From NCBI GenBank assembly GCA_020849615.1, contig JADLFW010000033.1, forward strand, positions 1 through 64,000: a stretch of 64,000 nt of DNA, written 5' to 3'. Positions 1 to 8,230 of the stretch are shown in pieces. The position numbers were made by a program, and so were the translations under genes. Each line of letters starts with the position of its first letter. Within the stretch, counting starts at the first letter, position 1. Below the pieces are notes generated by a model, which saw only the letters and a list, made by a program, of their open reading frames with translations, was not told the origin of the DNA and searched no databases. The DNA comes from Phycisphaerales bacterium (GTDB lineage Bacteria > Planctomycetota > Phycisphaerae > Phycisphaerales > UBA1924).

Positions 1-33
1 CAGATCGGGACACAAACACATGTGAGCCCTTCT

Positions 34-78
34 CCAGGGGCTGAAGCCCCTGGCAACTCTCGTCCGCCCTCCGGGCGG
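34..78. repeat. Double-hairpin intergenic repeat, copy 1
   Basis: A 20-base inverted repeat, CCAGGGGCTGAAGCCCCTGG (8-bp stem, loop TGAA), is followed after a short spacer by a second hairpin, CCGCCCTCCGGGCGG. The same two-hairpin unit recurs 83 bp downstream, so this is a repeated element and not a single terminator. Neither hairpin has a T-run. It lies in the non-coding stretch before trmD; nothing else is recognisable in bases 1-33. Confidence 0.75.
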
Positions 79-116
79 AAGACCAGAAGAAGACAAGTAC
101 TGAGGAAGGGCTTCTT

Positions 117-160
117 CCAGGGGCTGAAGCCCCTGGCAACAAACGACCGCCCTCCGGGCG
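117..160. repeat. Double-hairpin intergenic repeat, copy 2
   Basis: Second copy of the two-hairpin unit. The first 24 bases, from the CCAGGGGC stem to the following CAAC, are identical to copy 1. The second hairpin is one base shorter at its end. The spacer between the hairpins differs slightly from copy 1. This looks like a REP-type dispersed element. Confidence 0.75.
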
Positions 161-203
161 AAGAGGCTCAAGCTCTCCATATCTTCGGAGCACGTTTTCA
201 GAA

Positions 204-209
204 TACGCT
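204..209 (+). promoter_or_regulatory. -10-like box TACGCT before trmD (leaderless type)
   Basis: TACGCT ends 8 nt before the trmD ATG and there is no Shine-Dalgarno sequence. Transcription starting about 7 nt after the box would begin at or next to the ATG. It is one of thirteen such boxes in the window. Confidence 0.5.
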
Positions 210-217
210 ATGACGCC

Positions 218-955
218 ATGCTCATCGACATCCTCACCACCTTCCCCGAGATGTTCAGCGCGGAGGCCCCGGCGGCGCTGGGGCTGAGCATCCCCGCGCG
301 GGCCCGGAAGGCGAGCGTGGTCGAGTGGCACGCGACCAACATCCGCGACTACGCGACCGACAAGCACCAGAAGACCGATGACCGGCCGTTCGGGGGCGGG
401 CCCGGCATGGTGATGATGTGCCAGCCGGTGTGGGATGCGGTGATGGCGGTCGAGGCGAAGGACCCCCGCCCCGCGCGGCGGGTGCTGCTGACGCCGCAGG
501 GACGGCCGCTGACGCAGGGGCTGGTGGAGGAACTGGCGAAGGAGCCGCGGCTGCTGCTCATCGCCGGGCACTACGAGGGGATCGACGAGCGGGTGATCGA
601 GAAGCTGAGCCCGCTGGAGGTCTCGATCGGCGACTACGTCTTGAGCGGGGGTGAACTTGCAGCGATGGTGCTGATGGATGCGGTGATCCGGCTTCTGCCG
701 GGATCGCTGGGGGCGGAGGACTCGGCGGAGACGGACAGCTTCTCGGCGGCGGAGGCCGTCGGGAAGTTCGGGAAAGATCTGGCCGGCCGGAGGCTCCTGG
801 ACTGCCCCCACTACACCCGTCCGAGGGAGTGGATGGGGATGGCGGTGCCGGAGATCCTGATCAGCGGGGACCACGAAAAGGTGGCGAAGTGGCGGCTGGA
901 GCAGCGGGCCGAGCGGACCCGGGCCCGGCGGCCCGACCTGATGGGGCCTGAATGA
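218..955 (+). CDS. trmD: tRNA (guanine37-N1)-methyltransferase TrmD
   Basis: Cytoplasmic SPOUT methyltransferase that uses S-adenosylmethionine to make m1G37 next to the anticodon of tRNAs reading CNN codons, preventing +1 frameshifting. The 245-aa product has the usual length. Family motifs are visible: GGGPGM near residue 58, GHYEGIDER near 116, and the knotted SAM-binding loop IGDYVLSGGELAA near 137. CPHYTRP and the basic C-terminal helix follow. rplS lies 115 bp downstream, the pairing found in the classical rpsP-rimM-trmD-rplS operon. Here non-coding repeat DNA precedes trmD, so rpsP and rimM are not directly upstream. The gene appears to have its own leaderless-type promoter. Confidence 0.97.
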   Translation: MLIDILTTFPEMFSAEAPAALGLSIPARARKASVVEWHATNIRDYATDKHQKTDDRPFGGGPGMVMMCQPVWDAVMAVEAKDPRPARRVLLTPQGRPLTQGLVEELAKEPRLLLIAGHYEGIDERVIEKLSPLEVSIGDYVLSGGELAAMVLMDAVIRLLPGSLGAEDSAETDSFSAAEAVGKFGKDLAGRRLLDCPHYTRPREWMGMAVPEILISGDHEKVAKWRLEQRAERTRARRPDLMGPE

Positions 956-1070
956 CGGCGGCGGGAAGCGGGCGCCACTAGACCCCCCCGGACCGGATGC
1001 CTAACCTCTTAGCCCAACTCTGAGACCCCGGACGGGCCCGGCCCGGCCACATTTGAGCAGGTGAACGACC

Positions 1071-1463
1071 ATGTCCGCGCAACAGATCATCGAGAGCGTC
1101 AGCAAGGCCAACCTGAAGAGCGAGATCCCGGTGATCGGGCCCGGCGACACGATCAACGTGCACGTCCGGATCGTGGAGGGCGACAAGGAGCGCGTCCAGG
1201 TCTTCCAGGGCGTCGTCATCGTCCGCAAGGGCCGCGGCGTCAATGAGATGATCACGGTCCGGCGCGTCGTCGATGACATCGGCATCGAGCGCAAGTTCCC
1301 GATCAACTCGCCCATGATCGCCAAGTTCGAGGTGGTCCGCCGCGGCGATGCCCGCCGGGCCAAGCTCTACTACCTTCGCGACCGCGTCGGCAAGAGCCGC
1401 CGCCTCCGCGACCGCCGCCGCGGCATGAAGCACGTCGATGGCAGCGCTCCGGCCGCCGCCTGA
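1071..1463 (+). CDS. rplS: 50S ribosomal protein L19
   Basis: Large-subunit protein at the 30S-50S interface. The 130-aa product is slightly longer than usual because of a short Gly/Ser/Ala/Pro tail. Typical L19 features are the N-terminal helix with PVIGPGDTINVHVRI, then VFQGVVIVRKG and the basic RRGDARRAKLYYLRDRVGKS segment near residues 90-110. A GCAGG Shine-Dalgarno lies about 8 nt before the ATG. It is probably cotranscribed with trmD, and a strong terminator follows immediately. Confidence 0.97.
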   Translation: MSAQQIIESVSKANLKSEIPVIGPGDTINVHVRIVEGDKERVQVFQGVVIVRKGRGVNEMITVRRVVDDIGIERKFPINSPMIAKFEVVRRGDARRAKLYYLRDRVGKSRRLRDRRRGMKHVDGSAPAAA

Positions 1464-1489
1464 AGCCCGAATCCTCCACTGTCACGAGG

Positions 1490-1518
1490 CCGCCCGTGGT
1501 GAATCGCGGGCGGTTTTT
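1490..1518 (+). terminator. Rho-independent terminator of trmD-rplS
   Basis: Stem CCGCCCG / CGGGCGG with a 10-nt loop, followed directly by TTTTT. It lies 27 nt after the rplS stop codon. Confidence 0.85.
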
Positions 1519-1598
1519 CTTGGGAGGCACCGGGGACCGGGCATCGGGCACTGGGGGAGCGGATCGGCGCTCGGAGAGATCGAATCTCGGGTGCGGCG

Positions 1599-1604
1599 TA
1601 CGCT
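1599..1604 (+). promoter_or_regulatory. -10-like box TACGCT before the MDR dehydrogenase
   Basis: TACGCT ends 6 nt before the ATG at 1611. No Shine-Dalgarno is present, consistent with a leaderless message. Confidence 0.5.
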
Positions 1605-1610
1605 GGGGCC

Positions 1611-2657
1611 ATGAGAGCGATCGTCGTTGAGAAGCAGGGATCTCCTGTCGCGCCAAACATCCGGTTCCGCGCGGATTGGCCCGACGTTCCCGCCCCCGCC
1701 GCGGGCTGGGCCAACATCCGCACGCTGGCTTCCGCGTTCAACCAGATGGATTTGTGGGTGGGCCGTGGTGTGCCGGGCCTGAAGCTCGACTACCCGCGCG
1801 TGTCGGGATGCGATGCCTGCGGCATGGTCGAGGAAGTCGGGCCCGGCGTGGATCCGGCGTGGAAGGGGCGCCGCGTCATCGTGAACGCGGCGTTGACGAT
1901 TCCGGGCCGGGCCGCGCCGGATGATCCGCCCGGCTCGATGCTCGCGCCGATGTACGAACTCATCGGCGAGCATCACAACGGGATGATGGCGGAGCGGTTC
2001 AGCGCGCCGGTGGCGAACCTCGCCGCCGTTGACGCGGATGTGGACCCGCTGACCGCGGCCGCGTTCGGGCTGTGTGCGCTGACGTGCTACTCGATGGTCA
2101 TCACCAAAGGCGGGCTGCGGCCCGGGCAGAGCGTGCTGATCACGGGGATCGGCGGCGGAGTGGCGACGGCGGCGCTCGGGCTGGCGAAGCACTATGGGTG
2201 CCGCGTGGCGGTGACGAGCCGGCACCAGTGGAAGCTGGACCGGGCCAGGGAACTGGGCGCCGACTTCGGCGTGCTGGACCAGGGCCAGGACTGGTCGAAG
2301 GACCTCCGGGCCTGGTCCGCCAAGCGCGGTGTGGACATGGCGATTGATTCATCGGGCAAGGCGACGCATCTGAACTGCATCAAATCGCTCGCGCGGGGCG
2401 GGGCGTACGTCACGCCCGGCGCGACGAGCGGCCCGGATGCGGTGACGGACCTCGCGCGGATCTTCTGGAACCAGCTTCGGCTGCTGGGCTCAACGATGGG
2501 GAGCAACGAAGAGTTCCAGGAGGTTGCCTCGCTGTTCCGTGCGGGGCACTGGAGACCCGTCGTCGATCAGGTCTTCAGGCCCGCGGATGCGGTGAAAGCG
2601 TACGAACGGCTCGAGGGCGCGGAGCAGTTCGGGAAGATCGTGATCGACTGGCGATGA
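1611..2657 (+). CDS. MDR-superfamily zinc-binding/quinone-type dehydrogenase
   Basis: 348-aa medium-chain dehydrogenase/reductase with the usual two parts. The N-terminal GroES-like domain contains SGCDACGMVEEVGPGV near residues 64-79. The C-terminal Rossmann fold has the nucleotide-binding motif ITGIGGGVATAALGLA near residues 178-193. The four closely spaced cysteines of the structural-zinc lobe of classical alcohol dehydrogenases are absent, so a quinone-oxidoreductase or reductase subfamily is likelier. The substrate cannot be inferred. It stands alone between a terminator and a convergent gene. Confidence 0.85.
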   Translation: MRAIVVEKQGSPVAPNIRFRADWPDVPAPAAGWANIRTLASAFNQMDLWVGRGVPGLKLDYPRVSGCDACGMVEEVGPGVDPAWKGRRVIVNAALTIPGRAAPDDPPGSMLAPMYELIGEHHNGMMAERFSAPVANLAAVDADVDPLTAAAFGLCALTCYSMVITKGGLRPGQSVLITGIGGGVATAALGLAKHYGCRVAVTSRHQWKLDRARELGADFGVLDQGQDWSKDLRAWSAKRGVDMAIDSSGKATHLNCIKSLARGGAYVTPGATSGPDAVTDLARIFWNQLRLLGSTMGSNEEFQEVASLFRAGHWRPVVDQVFRPADAVKAYERLEGAEQFGKIVIDWR

Positions 2658-2661
2658 ATGG

Positions 2662-2684
2662 AAAAACGCCACCAGTCGGTGGCG
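2662..2684 (-). terminator. Rho-independent terminator of the leftward PEP-CTERM gene
   Basis: Read on the minus strand, CGCCACC-GACT-GGTGGCG forms a 7-bp stem with a 4-nt loop and is followed by TTTTTCC. It sits between two convergent genes. Confidence 0.75.
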
Positions 2685-2717
2685 GCGGCGTGGCCGAGCA
2701 GCAGAGCGCTCACCCAG

Positions 2718-3521
2718 TCAGCGACGGCGGCGGCGGGCGATCGGCATCAATCCCAGAAGAACGAGCGTCGCCGGCGCAGGAACGACGTTGATGTTGTCGA
2801 ACGAGGCGATGTTGTTGCCCACGGCGCTGAACTCCTCACCATCGAAGATCGCTTCGCCGTTGTAGGCGCCGAACTCGGGCCGCCAGTCGGGCAGGACATC
2901 ATCGCGGTCGGCCAGCACGGTTCCCGAGAGAGCATCGAGGATGCGCGTGTGGAACACACCGGTCGCGACGACGAGGCTGACATCCAGGTGATACCACACG
3001 CCGGGCGTCGCCGACACACCGAGGTCCATGTCGACACCGGAGAGCGACGGATCCTGGTAGATCGCAAAGAGCCGCCAGCCGCCCGTCTGGGCGCAGGCGT
3101 ACGGGCCGACCTGCGGGATCGTGGCGAACGTATCCGGCGAAGTGGTGTCCACGAACCCGATCTGCACGGCCCAGCTGGAGACGGTGGCGGTGGCGCCCTC
3201 CTGGTACTGCTCAACGCGGAAGTCGCCCGACATGGTGTAGATGGGCGAGTGCGCGAGTTCGATGAAGAGGCCGTTACCCTGGTCGGAATCGATGGTGCGG
3301 GCCACCTGGGTCGGGGTGCCGAACGGCCCGATCGTCGACTGCACAGTCACCGAAGGGACTGCGGATGATCCGCCGTGGGCGAGGTCGCGGAACCCGACAT
3401 CCTGCCAGTGGAACGGAAAACTGCCGATGCTGTAGCTTTCGAAGTCATCGCTGATGTCGGCCCGCGCTGCAACAGCGCACGCGCAGCACACCCCAACCGC
3501 CAATGTGGAAACGACGTTCAT
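2718..3521 (-). CDS. Exported protein with PEP-CTERM-like sorting tail
   Basis: 267-aa secreted protein of unknown function. The start chosen is the ATG preceded by GAGGAG about 4 nt upstream; a longer form with nine extra residues is possible. Residues 1-22 form a signal peptide (hydrophobic VVSTLAVGVCCACAVAARA), and the mature part begins ISDDFESYSIGSF, a beta-rich, lectin-like opening. The C-terminus reads VPAPATLVLLGLMPIARRRRR: proline motif, hydrophobic stretch, arginine cluster. That is the layout of PEP-CTERM sorting signals cut by exosortase-type enzymes. No exosortase gene is in the window. Confidence 0.75.
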   Translation of the reverse strand: MNVVSTLAVGVCCACAVAARADISDDFESYSIGSFPFHWQDVGFRDLAHGGSSAVPSVTVQSTIGPFGTPTQVARTIDSDQGNGLFIELAHSPIYTMSGDFRVEQYQEGATATVSSWAVQIGFVDTTSPDTFATIPQVGPYACAQTGGWRLFAIYQDPSLSGVDMDLGVSATPGVWYHLDVSLVVATGVFHTRILDALSGTVLADRDDVLPDWRPEFGAYNGEAIFDGEEFSAVGNNIASFDNINVVPAPATLVLLGLMPIARRRRR

Positions 3522-3677
3522 GACTCTCCTCGCCGCCATGCCGTACAATTCCCGATCGGCCGATACTCACGGGCAAAATCGGAGACACAGCTGAGGTATT
3601 GTGAGTTACAGGACCTGCCAACGCAAGCGCCGCGGCGGCGGCACGCTCGCAACCGTGTGACAGCTAAGGCTTTGTGA

Positions 3678-5171
3678 TTACCCGGCGGGCGACTGGCGGG
3701 CCATTCGGGCGATCGTCGCCGTCGTGCTGCGGCCCTCGACAAGGTTGATGAGCTCGACCTTGCCGCCCGCGGCAAGGACATCATCCGCTCCGACCACGCG
3801 GTCGACGGTGTAGTCGCCACCCTTGACCAGGACATCGGGCTTGACGGCCCGGATGAGTTCGATGGGCGTGTCCTCCGCGAAAGCGACGATGGCGCCGACG
3901 GCGGCGAGCGCGCCCAGGACCTTGGCCCGGTCGTCGAGGCCATTCACGGGCCGGCCCGCGCCCTTGAGGCGGTGGACCGAGGCATCATCGTTGATGGCGA
4001 CGACCAGGAAGTCCCCGAACGCCGCGGCCCGCTCGAGGAGCGTGATGTGCCCGGCGTGGATGACATCGAAGCAGCCGTTGGTGAAGACGATGCGCTGTCC
4101 CGAGCGCCGGCGGGCCTCGACCTCGATCAGGAGCTGCTCGCGCGAGCGGAGCTTTCCGGTGAGCTTGCCGGCCTGCTCGAGGAGCGAATGGCGGATCCTT
4201 TCCAGCGGTATGGGCTCGACACCAAAGACCTCGACCTCCAGGCCCGCCGCGGCGTTGGCGAAGCGGACCGAGCCGGCCCAGTCGATGCCGTTCGCCCGGG
4301 CCGCGGCGAGGGCGGCGAGGAACATGTCACCCGCGCCCGTGACGTCGTAGACCTCGCGGGCGATGGTCGGGACAGAGAGAACTTCGGCCCCGCGTTCCAT
4401 GAGCAGGGCGCCGTGGCGGTCGAGGGTCAGGATGACCGCCTCGAGGTCGACCTGGTCGAGCAAACGGCGGGCGATCGATGTGTTGTGTTCGACATCGGCC
4501 GATCCGTCGGTCTTCAGCCCGGTCGCGAACTCGGCCTCGGTCCGGTTCGGGGTGATCGCGGTGGCGCCGCGGTACTTGCCGTAGTCGGCGAGCTTGGCGG
4601 GGTCGACGAAGACGGGCTTGCCGGCGGCCCGGGCGGACTTGATGATGCGCTGGCACAGCTCGCCCGCGCACACCCCCTTGGCATAGTCCTCGATGCACAC
4701 GACCTCTGCGGAGGGGAGGGCCTTCTCGAACTCGCGGATGATCCTGTCGACCATCGCCGGCGCGAGCGGCTCGCGGGATTCGCGGTCAAGCCGGAACATC
4801 TTCTGCGGATGACGCTGCTGCGCGAGGCCGATGAGGTTCTGCTTGACGGTCGTCGGGCGCGTGCTGTCGGTCACCAGCCCGGCGGTGCCGACGCCAGCCT
4901 GCTCAAGCGCGGCCCGGAGCATCGCGGCCTGGGGATCATCGCCCGCGACCCCGAACGCCACGACGCGGGCCTTGAGGGCGACCAGGTCGAGGCAGACGTT
5001 CGCAGCGCCGCCCGCGTTGAACCGGTCGTGGGTGATGTGCAGCACGGGGACGGGCGCATCAGCGCTGAGCCGCTCGGCATCGCCGTAGGAGTTCTGGTCG
5101 AGCATGAAATCGCCGACCACCAGGGCGGTGAAGGGCTTCCAGTCCGCCAGATGCTGCAGGAGTCGGTCCAT
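3678..5171 (-). CDS. hldE: Bifunctional heptose kinase / heptose-1-P adenylyltransferase HldE
   Basis: Makes ADP-heptose for the LPS inner core: phosphorylates D-glycero-D-manno-heptose 7-phosphate at C1 and then adenylylates it. The N-terminal ribokinase/PfkB domain (about residues 1-325) shows FNAGGAANVCLDL and the catalytic GAGDMFLAAL signature near 277. The C-terminal nucleotidyltransferase domain (about 355-497) starts with TNGCFDVIHAGH and has the VKGGDYT segment. The ATG used has CGGAG upstream and gives 497 aa; an upstream in-frame start would add 13 residues reaching the end of lpxK. It lies 41 bp downstream of lpxK, forming an LPS operon. Confidence 0.95.
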   Translation of the reverse strand: MDRLLQHLADWKPFTALVVGDFMLDQNSYGDAERLSADAPVPVLHITHDRFNAGGAANVCLDLVALKARVVAFGVAGDDPQAAMLRAALEQAGVGTAGLVTDSTRPTTVKQNLIGLAQQRHPQKMFRLDRESREPLAPAMVDRIIREFEKALPSAEVVCIEDYAKGVCAGELCQRIIKSARAAGKPVFVDPAKLADYGKYRGATAITPNRTEAEFATGLKTDGSADVEHNTSIARRLLDQVDLEAVILTLDRHGALLMERGAEVLSVPTIAREVYDVTGAGDMFLAALAAARANGIDWAGSVRFANAAAGLEVEVFGVEPIPLERIRHSLLEQAGKLTGKLRSREQLLIEVEARRRSGQRIVFTNGCFDVIHAGHITLLERAAAFGDFLVVAINDDASVHRLKGAGRPVNGLDDRAKVLGALAAVGAIVAFAEDTPIELIRAVKPDVLVKGGDYTVDRVVGADDVLAAGGKVELINLVEGRSTTATIARMARQSPAG

Positions 5172-5212
5172 GAATCTCCGATCGATGCGGGCTGTCCGCT
5201 GAACGGGCAAGT

Positions 5213-6286
5213 TTAGCGCGACGCTTCAGCCCGGGCCGCGCGGACCGCGCCCAGGACCACTTCCCTCAGCCCGGCCTCTCCCGACTCGAACCGCAGGGCC
5301 AGGCGGGGCCGGGCGACCGGCAGCTCCCACCGCCGGGCCCGGAGCTTGGACCAGTCTTTCGAGGTGGTGACGATGGAATCCGCCCGGGCCGCGCGGGCCT
5401 CGGCCAACAGGCGCTCGACCGTGCGATCCTCGTACGGATCGTGATCACGGAGAATCAATGAACCGGCGAGTGTGCCCCCGACCGACCGGTCGACGGCGCG
5501 CATGAACGGGCCCGGGTTCCCGATGGCGCAGACGGCAAACACCCGTCGTCGCCAGATCCAACTGGTTGGCTCCACGGCATCCCGGCCGGATTCATGCACA
5601 TCCAGGCTTGTCCATTCGTGAGCGCAGGTCGCGAGCACGTGCGATCCCGCGGCCTCGATGCGGGTCCGGAGGTCTTCCAGTTGGCTCCTGTTGACCGATT
5701 CGGCGTGCGTGAGAATGACGCCCGTGGCCCGTTGCAGGCCCGTCACCGGCTCGCGGAGCCACCCGGCGGGAAGCAGGGAATCCTCAAACGGCGAGCGCGT
5801 GGCATCGACCAGCACGAGGTCAACATCGCGCGCTAGCTGGCGGTGCTGGAATCCATCATCGAGGAGCACGCAATCAACTAACGGGCCATCGGGCGAGGCG
5901 AAGAGCCCGATGAGTCCCGTGGCCCGGTCGGGCCGGGCGATGACCGGCACTCCCGGCAGGTCGCTCGCGTATGCGGCGGCCTCGTCCGATTCGCGGCCCG
6001 GACGGGCCTTGTACCCGCGCATGGCGATGCACGGGCGATGACCCGCCCCGAGGAGAATGCGGGCGAGGTGCGCCACCATCGGCGTCTTGCCCGTCCCGCC
6101 GACGGAGAGGTTCCCGACACTGATGACAACGCGGTCGAGCTCGACAACGCCGATGCCGCGATCGAACTTCCGGTTGCGGCGGGCGACCTCAGCGCCGTAG
6201 AGGCGCGACATCGCCCGGCCCAGCAGGCCCGGCAGCGGCCCGCGGCGACCGTTCATGGCGGGCGTCTCATCGAGCGGGTTGGTCAT
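5213..6286 (-). CDS. lpxK: Tetraacyldisaccharide 4'-kinase LpxK
   Basis: Inner-membrane lipid A kinase that phosphorylates the 4' position of the tetraacyl disaccharide precursor. An N-terminal hydrophobic/basic segment (LLGRAMSRLYG) precedes the Walker A loop SVGGTGKTP at about residues 61-69, followed by AMRGYKA and the LLDDGFQHRQLARDVDLVL motif, all typical of LpxK. The start is uncertain. ATG 6286 (357 aa) overlaps the upstream gene by 20 bp; ATG 6256 would leave no overlap. Neither has a strong Shine-Dalgarno, so coupling to the preceding gene is likely. Confidence 0.93.
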   Translation of the reverse strand: MTNPLDETPAMNGRRGPLPGLLGRAMSRLYGAEVARRNRKFDRGIGVVELDRVVISVGNLSVGGTGKTPMVAHLARILLGAGHRPCIAMRGYKARPGRESDEAAAYASDLPGVPVIARPDRATGLIGLFASPDGPLVDCVLLDDGFQHRQLARDVDLVLVDATRSPFEDSLLPAGWLREPVTGLQRATGVILTHAESVNRSQLEDLRTRIEAAGSHVLATCAHEWTSLDVHESGRDAVEPTSWIWRRRVFAVCAIGNPGPFMRAVDRSVGGTLAGSLILRDHDPYEDRTVERLLAEARAARADSIVTTSKDWSKLRARRWELPVARPRLALRFESGEAGLREVVLGAVRAARAEASR

Positions 6287-6707
6287 CGGCGCCTGGTTCT
6301 TCGTCGGGGCGTTGCGGCCGGCCGGAGTTCCTGTCGTCGGCGGAAGGAATGCGGGCCGCGACCAGGCTGCGCATGTGGCGCTGGAGCAAGACACGGTCGC
6401 GGCGGTGCAGCCGAAGGGAGTTGACGGCGTCCATCCAGGCGAGGATGAGCACCAGGCCCGTCAGGCCGGCGACCATCATCCACAGCATGACGAACATGCG
6501 CGGGCTGGAGCTGAGCCCGAAGGCGCACGCGAGCGCGATCACGAGGAACATCATGAGCCAGCCGTTGGCCTTTCGGATGCGTCGCCGGCTGGCGGGCATG
6601 TCAGCCCGCGCGAGGCTGCTCAGGTGCGAAGCGATGACGATCATGGTCACCAGCGCCATGGGGAAGACGGCCCACGGGGGCGCGAGAGGCCCGGCGGCGA
6701 GGATCAC
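6267..6707 (-). CDS. Small multi-pass membrane protein, function unknown
   Basis: 146-aa protein with about three hydrophobic segments (near residues 8-28, 47-67 and 70-92) and a basic then acidic, proline-rich tail. I do not recognise a family. It starts with a GTG that overlaps the maf stop codon as GTGA, and its 3' end overlaps lpxK. It is therefore translationally coupled in a maf - membrane protein - lpxK - hldE unit. Its position next to lpxK hints at an envelope role, but that is only inference. Confidence 0.7.
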   Translation of the reverse strand: MILAAGPLAPPWAVFPMALVTMIVIASHLSSLARADMPASRRRIRKANGWLMMFLVIALACAFGLSSSPRMFVMLWMMVAGLTGLVLILAWMDAVNSLRLHRRDRVLLQRHMRSLVAARIPSADDRNSGRPQRPDEEPGADDQPAR

Positions 6708-7369
6708 GCGGCGGCCCCCCTGGGGTCGGCGCCGCCGGGCGGCCAGCGATCGAGCAGGCGGAGCAGTCGGCGGACGGGCAGGCCCATGACGGTCGCGGGG
6801 TCGCCCGTGTACCGGATGGGCCAGCCGGCGGCGAGCCGCTCGGAGAGGTTGTACGCGCCGGCCTTGCCGCGCCAGTCGCCCGAGAGGATGTACTCCTCGA
6901 TCTGGGCATCGCTGAGGTGCCCCACTTCCACGCGGGCCGTGTCGGCGAACAGCAGCCGCCGGCCCGATGCGGGCTCGATGAGCGCCACGCCGGTGATGAC
7001 ATCGTGGGCGCCATCGCGCAGGGCACGGATCATCTCGCGGGCTTCATCGGCATTGCGCGGGGTTCCGATCAGCCGGTCGCCCTGCACGCAGGCGGTGTCG
7101 GCGCCGAGCACGATCGGCGGCGCTTCATCCCGCGCGGTTGCCGGGAGCTGGGCCAGGCCCGCCGCGGCCTTGAGGTACGCCAGCGCGGCCACCCACTGCG
7201 GCGGCGTGACGCGGCCCGGCTGGAGGTCCGAATCTTCGAACCCTGGGTGACGGGCCTCGAACTCCAGACCGTGCTCGCGCAGCAGCTGCTGCCGCCGAGG
7301 GGAGCGGCTGGCGAGGTGGATCCTGCGCGATGACGCCGTTCGCCGGGTTGGGGCCTCGGAAAGGTTCAC
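6704..7369 (-). CDS. maf: Maf/YhdE-type nucleoside triphosphate pyrophosphatase
   Basis: Cytoplasmic Maf-family pyrophosphatase that removes non-canonical or excess nucleotides (dTTP/UTP-type substrates in characterised members). Motifs: LASRSPRRQQLL near residue 17, the active-site GADTACV, and GKAGAYNLSER. The start chosen is GTG 7369 (221 aa). It gives the normal N-terminus and has TACAAT ending 6 nt before it. The long reading frame further upstream is antisense to the adjacent hydrolase and is not part of the protein. It is first in the leftward operon leading to lpxK and hldE. Confidence 0.92.
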   Translation of the reverse strand: MNLSEAPTRRTASSRRIHLASRSPRRQQLLREHGLEFEARHPGFEDSDLQPGRVTPPQWVAALAYLKAAAGLAQLPATARDEAPPIVLGADTACVQGDRLIGTPRNADEAREMIRALRDGAHDVITGVALIEPASGRRLLFADTARVEVGHLSDAQIEEYILSGDWRGKAGAYNLSERLAAGWPIRYTGDPATVMGLPVRRLLRLLDRWPPGGADPRGAAA

Positions 7370-7375
7370 GGTCGC

Positions 7376-7381
7376 ATTGTA
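7376..7381 (-). promoter_or_regulatory. -10 box TACAAT before maf (leaderless type)
   Basis: On the minus strand TACAAT, five of six consensus bases, ends 6 nt before the GTG start of maf. It faces the rightward box of the neighbouring hydrolase, so two divergent leaderless-type promoters share 69 bp. Confidence 0.6.
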
Positions 7382-7426
7382 CGAAGGCGGCGACGACCGG
7401 TTTCCGCGGCGGGCGGGCCGTCTGGG

Positions 7427-7432
7427 TAGGCT
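7427..7432 (+). promoter_or_regulatory. -10-like box TAGGCT before the nitrilase-family gene
   Basis: TAGGCT ends 6 nt before the GTG start at 7439. There is no Shine-Dalgarno. Confidence 0.5.
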
Positions 7433-7438
7433 TGGGAT

Positions 7439-8230
7439 GTGAAAGCCCACCTCGTCCAGTTCGACATCGCCTGGCAGGACCGCGAGGCCAACCTGGCCAA
7501 GGTGAACCGCCTGCTCACCCGGGCCGAGGTTGATCCCGGCGACCTGATCCTGCTCCCCGAGATGTTCGATTCGGGCTTCTCGATGGACACGGCCCGTACC
7601 GCTGACAAGGAAGGACGGACACTCGCGGCGATGAGCGAGATCGCCCGCGACTTCGATGCGTACATCCAGGGCGGGCGGACCACCCAAGCGTGCGACTGCG
7701 CGCTGGCCTCGAACACGGCGACGGTGGTCGCCCCCGATGGGCAGGTCATCGACGAGTACGCCAAGATCAAGCTCTTCCCGCTGGGCCAGGAGCCCGCGAC
7801 GATCGCGCCGGGCCGGCGGGTCACCACCTGGCACTGGGAGACCGCCGCCGCAGCGCTGCACGTCTGTCCGCTGATCTGCTACGACCTGCGCTTTCCCGAA
7901 CTCTTCCGGGAGGGTCTAAGGATGGGGGCGGAGGTGTACGCTCTCGGGGCGTGCTGGCTGGAGGCCCGCCACGTGCACTGGAAGCCGCTGCTGGTGGCCC
8001 GGGCGATCGAGAATCAGGCCTTTGTGCTGGCGGTGAACCGCACGGGCCGGGATCCCAACTCGCGTTACCTGGGCGGTTCGATCGCGATTGGCCCGAAAGG
8101 CGAGGTCCTCGGTGAACTGGGCGAGGAGGAGGCGGTGCTGAGCGTGGAGGTCGAACCGCGCGAGGTCCGGATGTGGCGGGAGAAGTTCCCGGCGTGGAAG
8201 GATGTCATCTCAGCGGCGCCGGGGGCCTGA
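7439..8230 (+). CDS. Carbon-nitrogen hydrolase, omega-amidase-like
   Basis: 263-aa cytoplasmic amidase of the nitrilase superfamily. The Glu-Lys-Cys triad is visible: Glu41 in LLPEMF, Lys111 in the AKIKLFP segment and nucleophile Cys147 in ICYDLRFPE. The CYDLRFPELFR context and length resemble omega-amidases and YafV-like enzymes acting on alpha-ketoglutaramate, but substrate assignment is inference. The start is GTG; an overlapping ATG two bases earlier is out of frame and hits a stop at once. Its last 21 bp overlap the convergent Imm53-type gene. Confidence 0.88.
   Translation: MKAHLVQFDIAWQDREANLAKVNRLLTRAEVDPGDLILLPEMFDSGFSMDTARTADKEGRTLAAMSEIARDFDAYIQGGRTTQACDCALASNTATVVAPDGQVIDEYAKIKLFPLGQEPATIAPGRRVTTWHWETAAAALHVCPLICYDLRFPELFREGLRMGAEVYALGACWLEARHVHWKPLLVARAIENQAFVLAVNRTGRDPNSRYLGGSIAIGPKGEVLGELGEEEAVLSVEVEPREVRMWREKFPAWKDVISAAPGA

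Noticed and set aside
3972-5216. Long plus-strand frame across hldE
   Set aside because: Shadow of the real minus-strand gene; composition is the reverse image of HldE codons.
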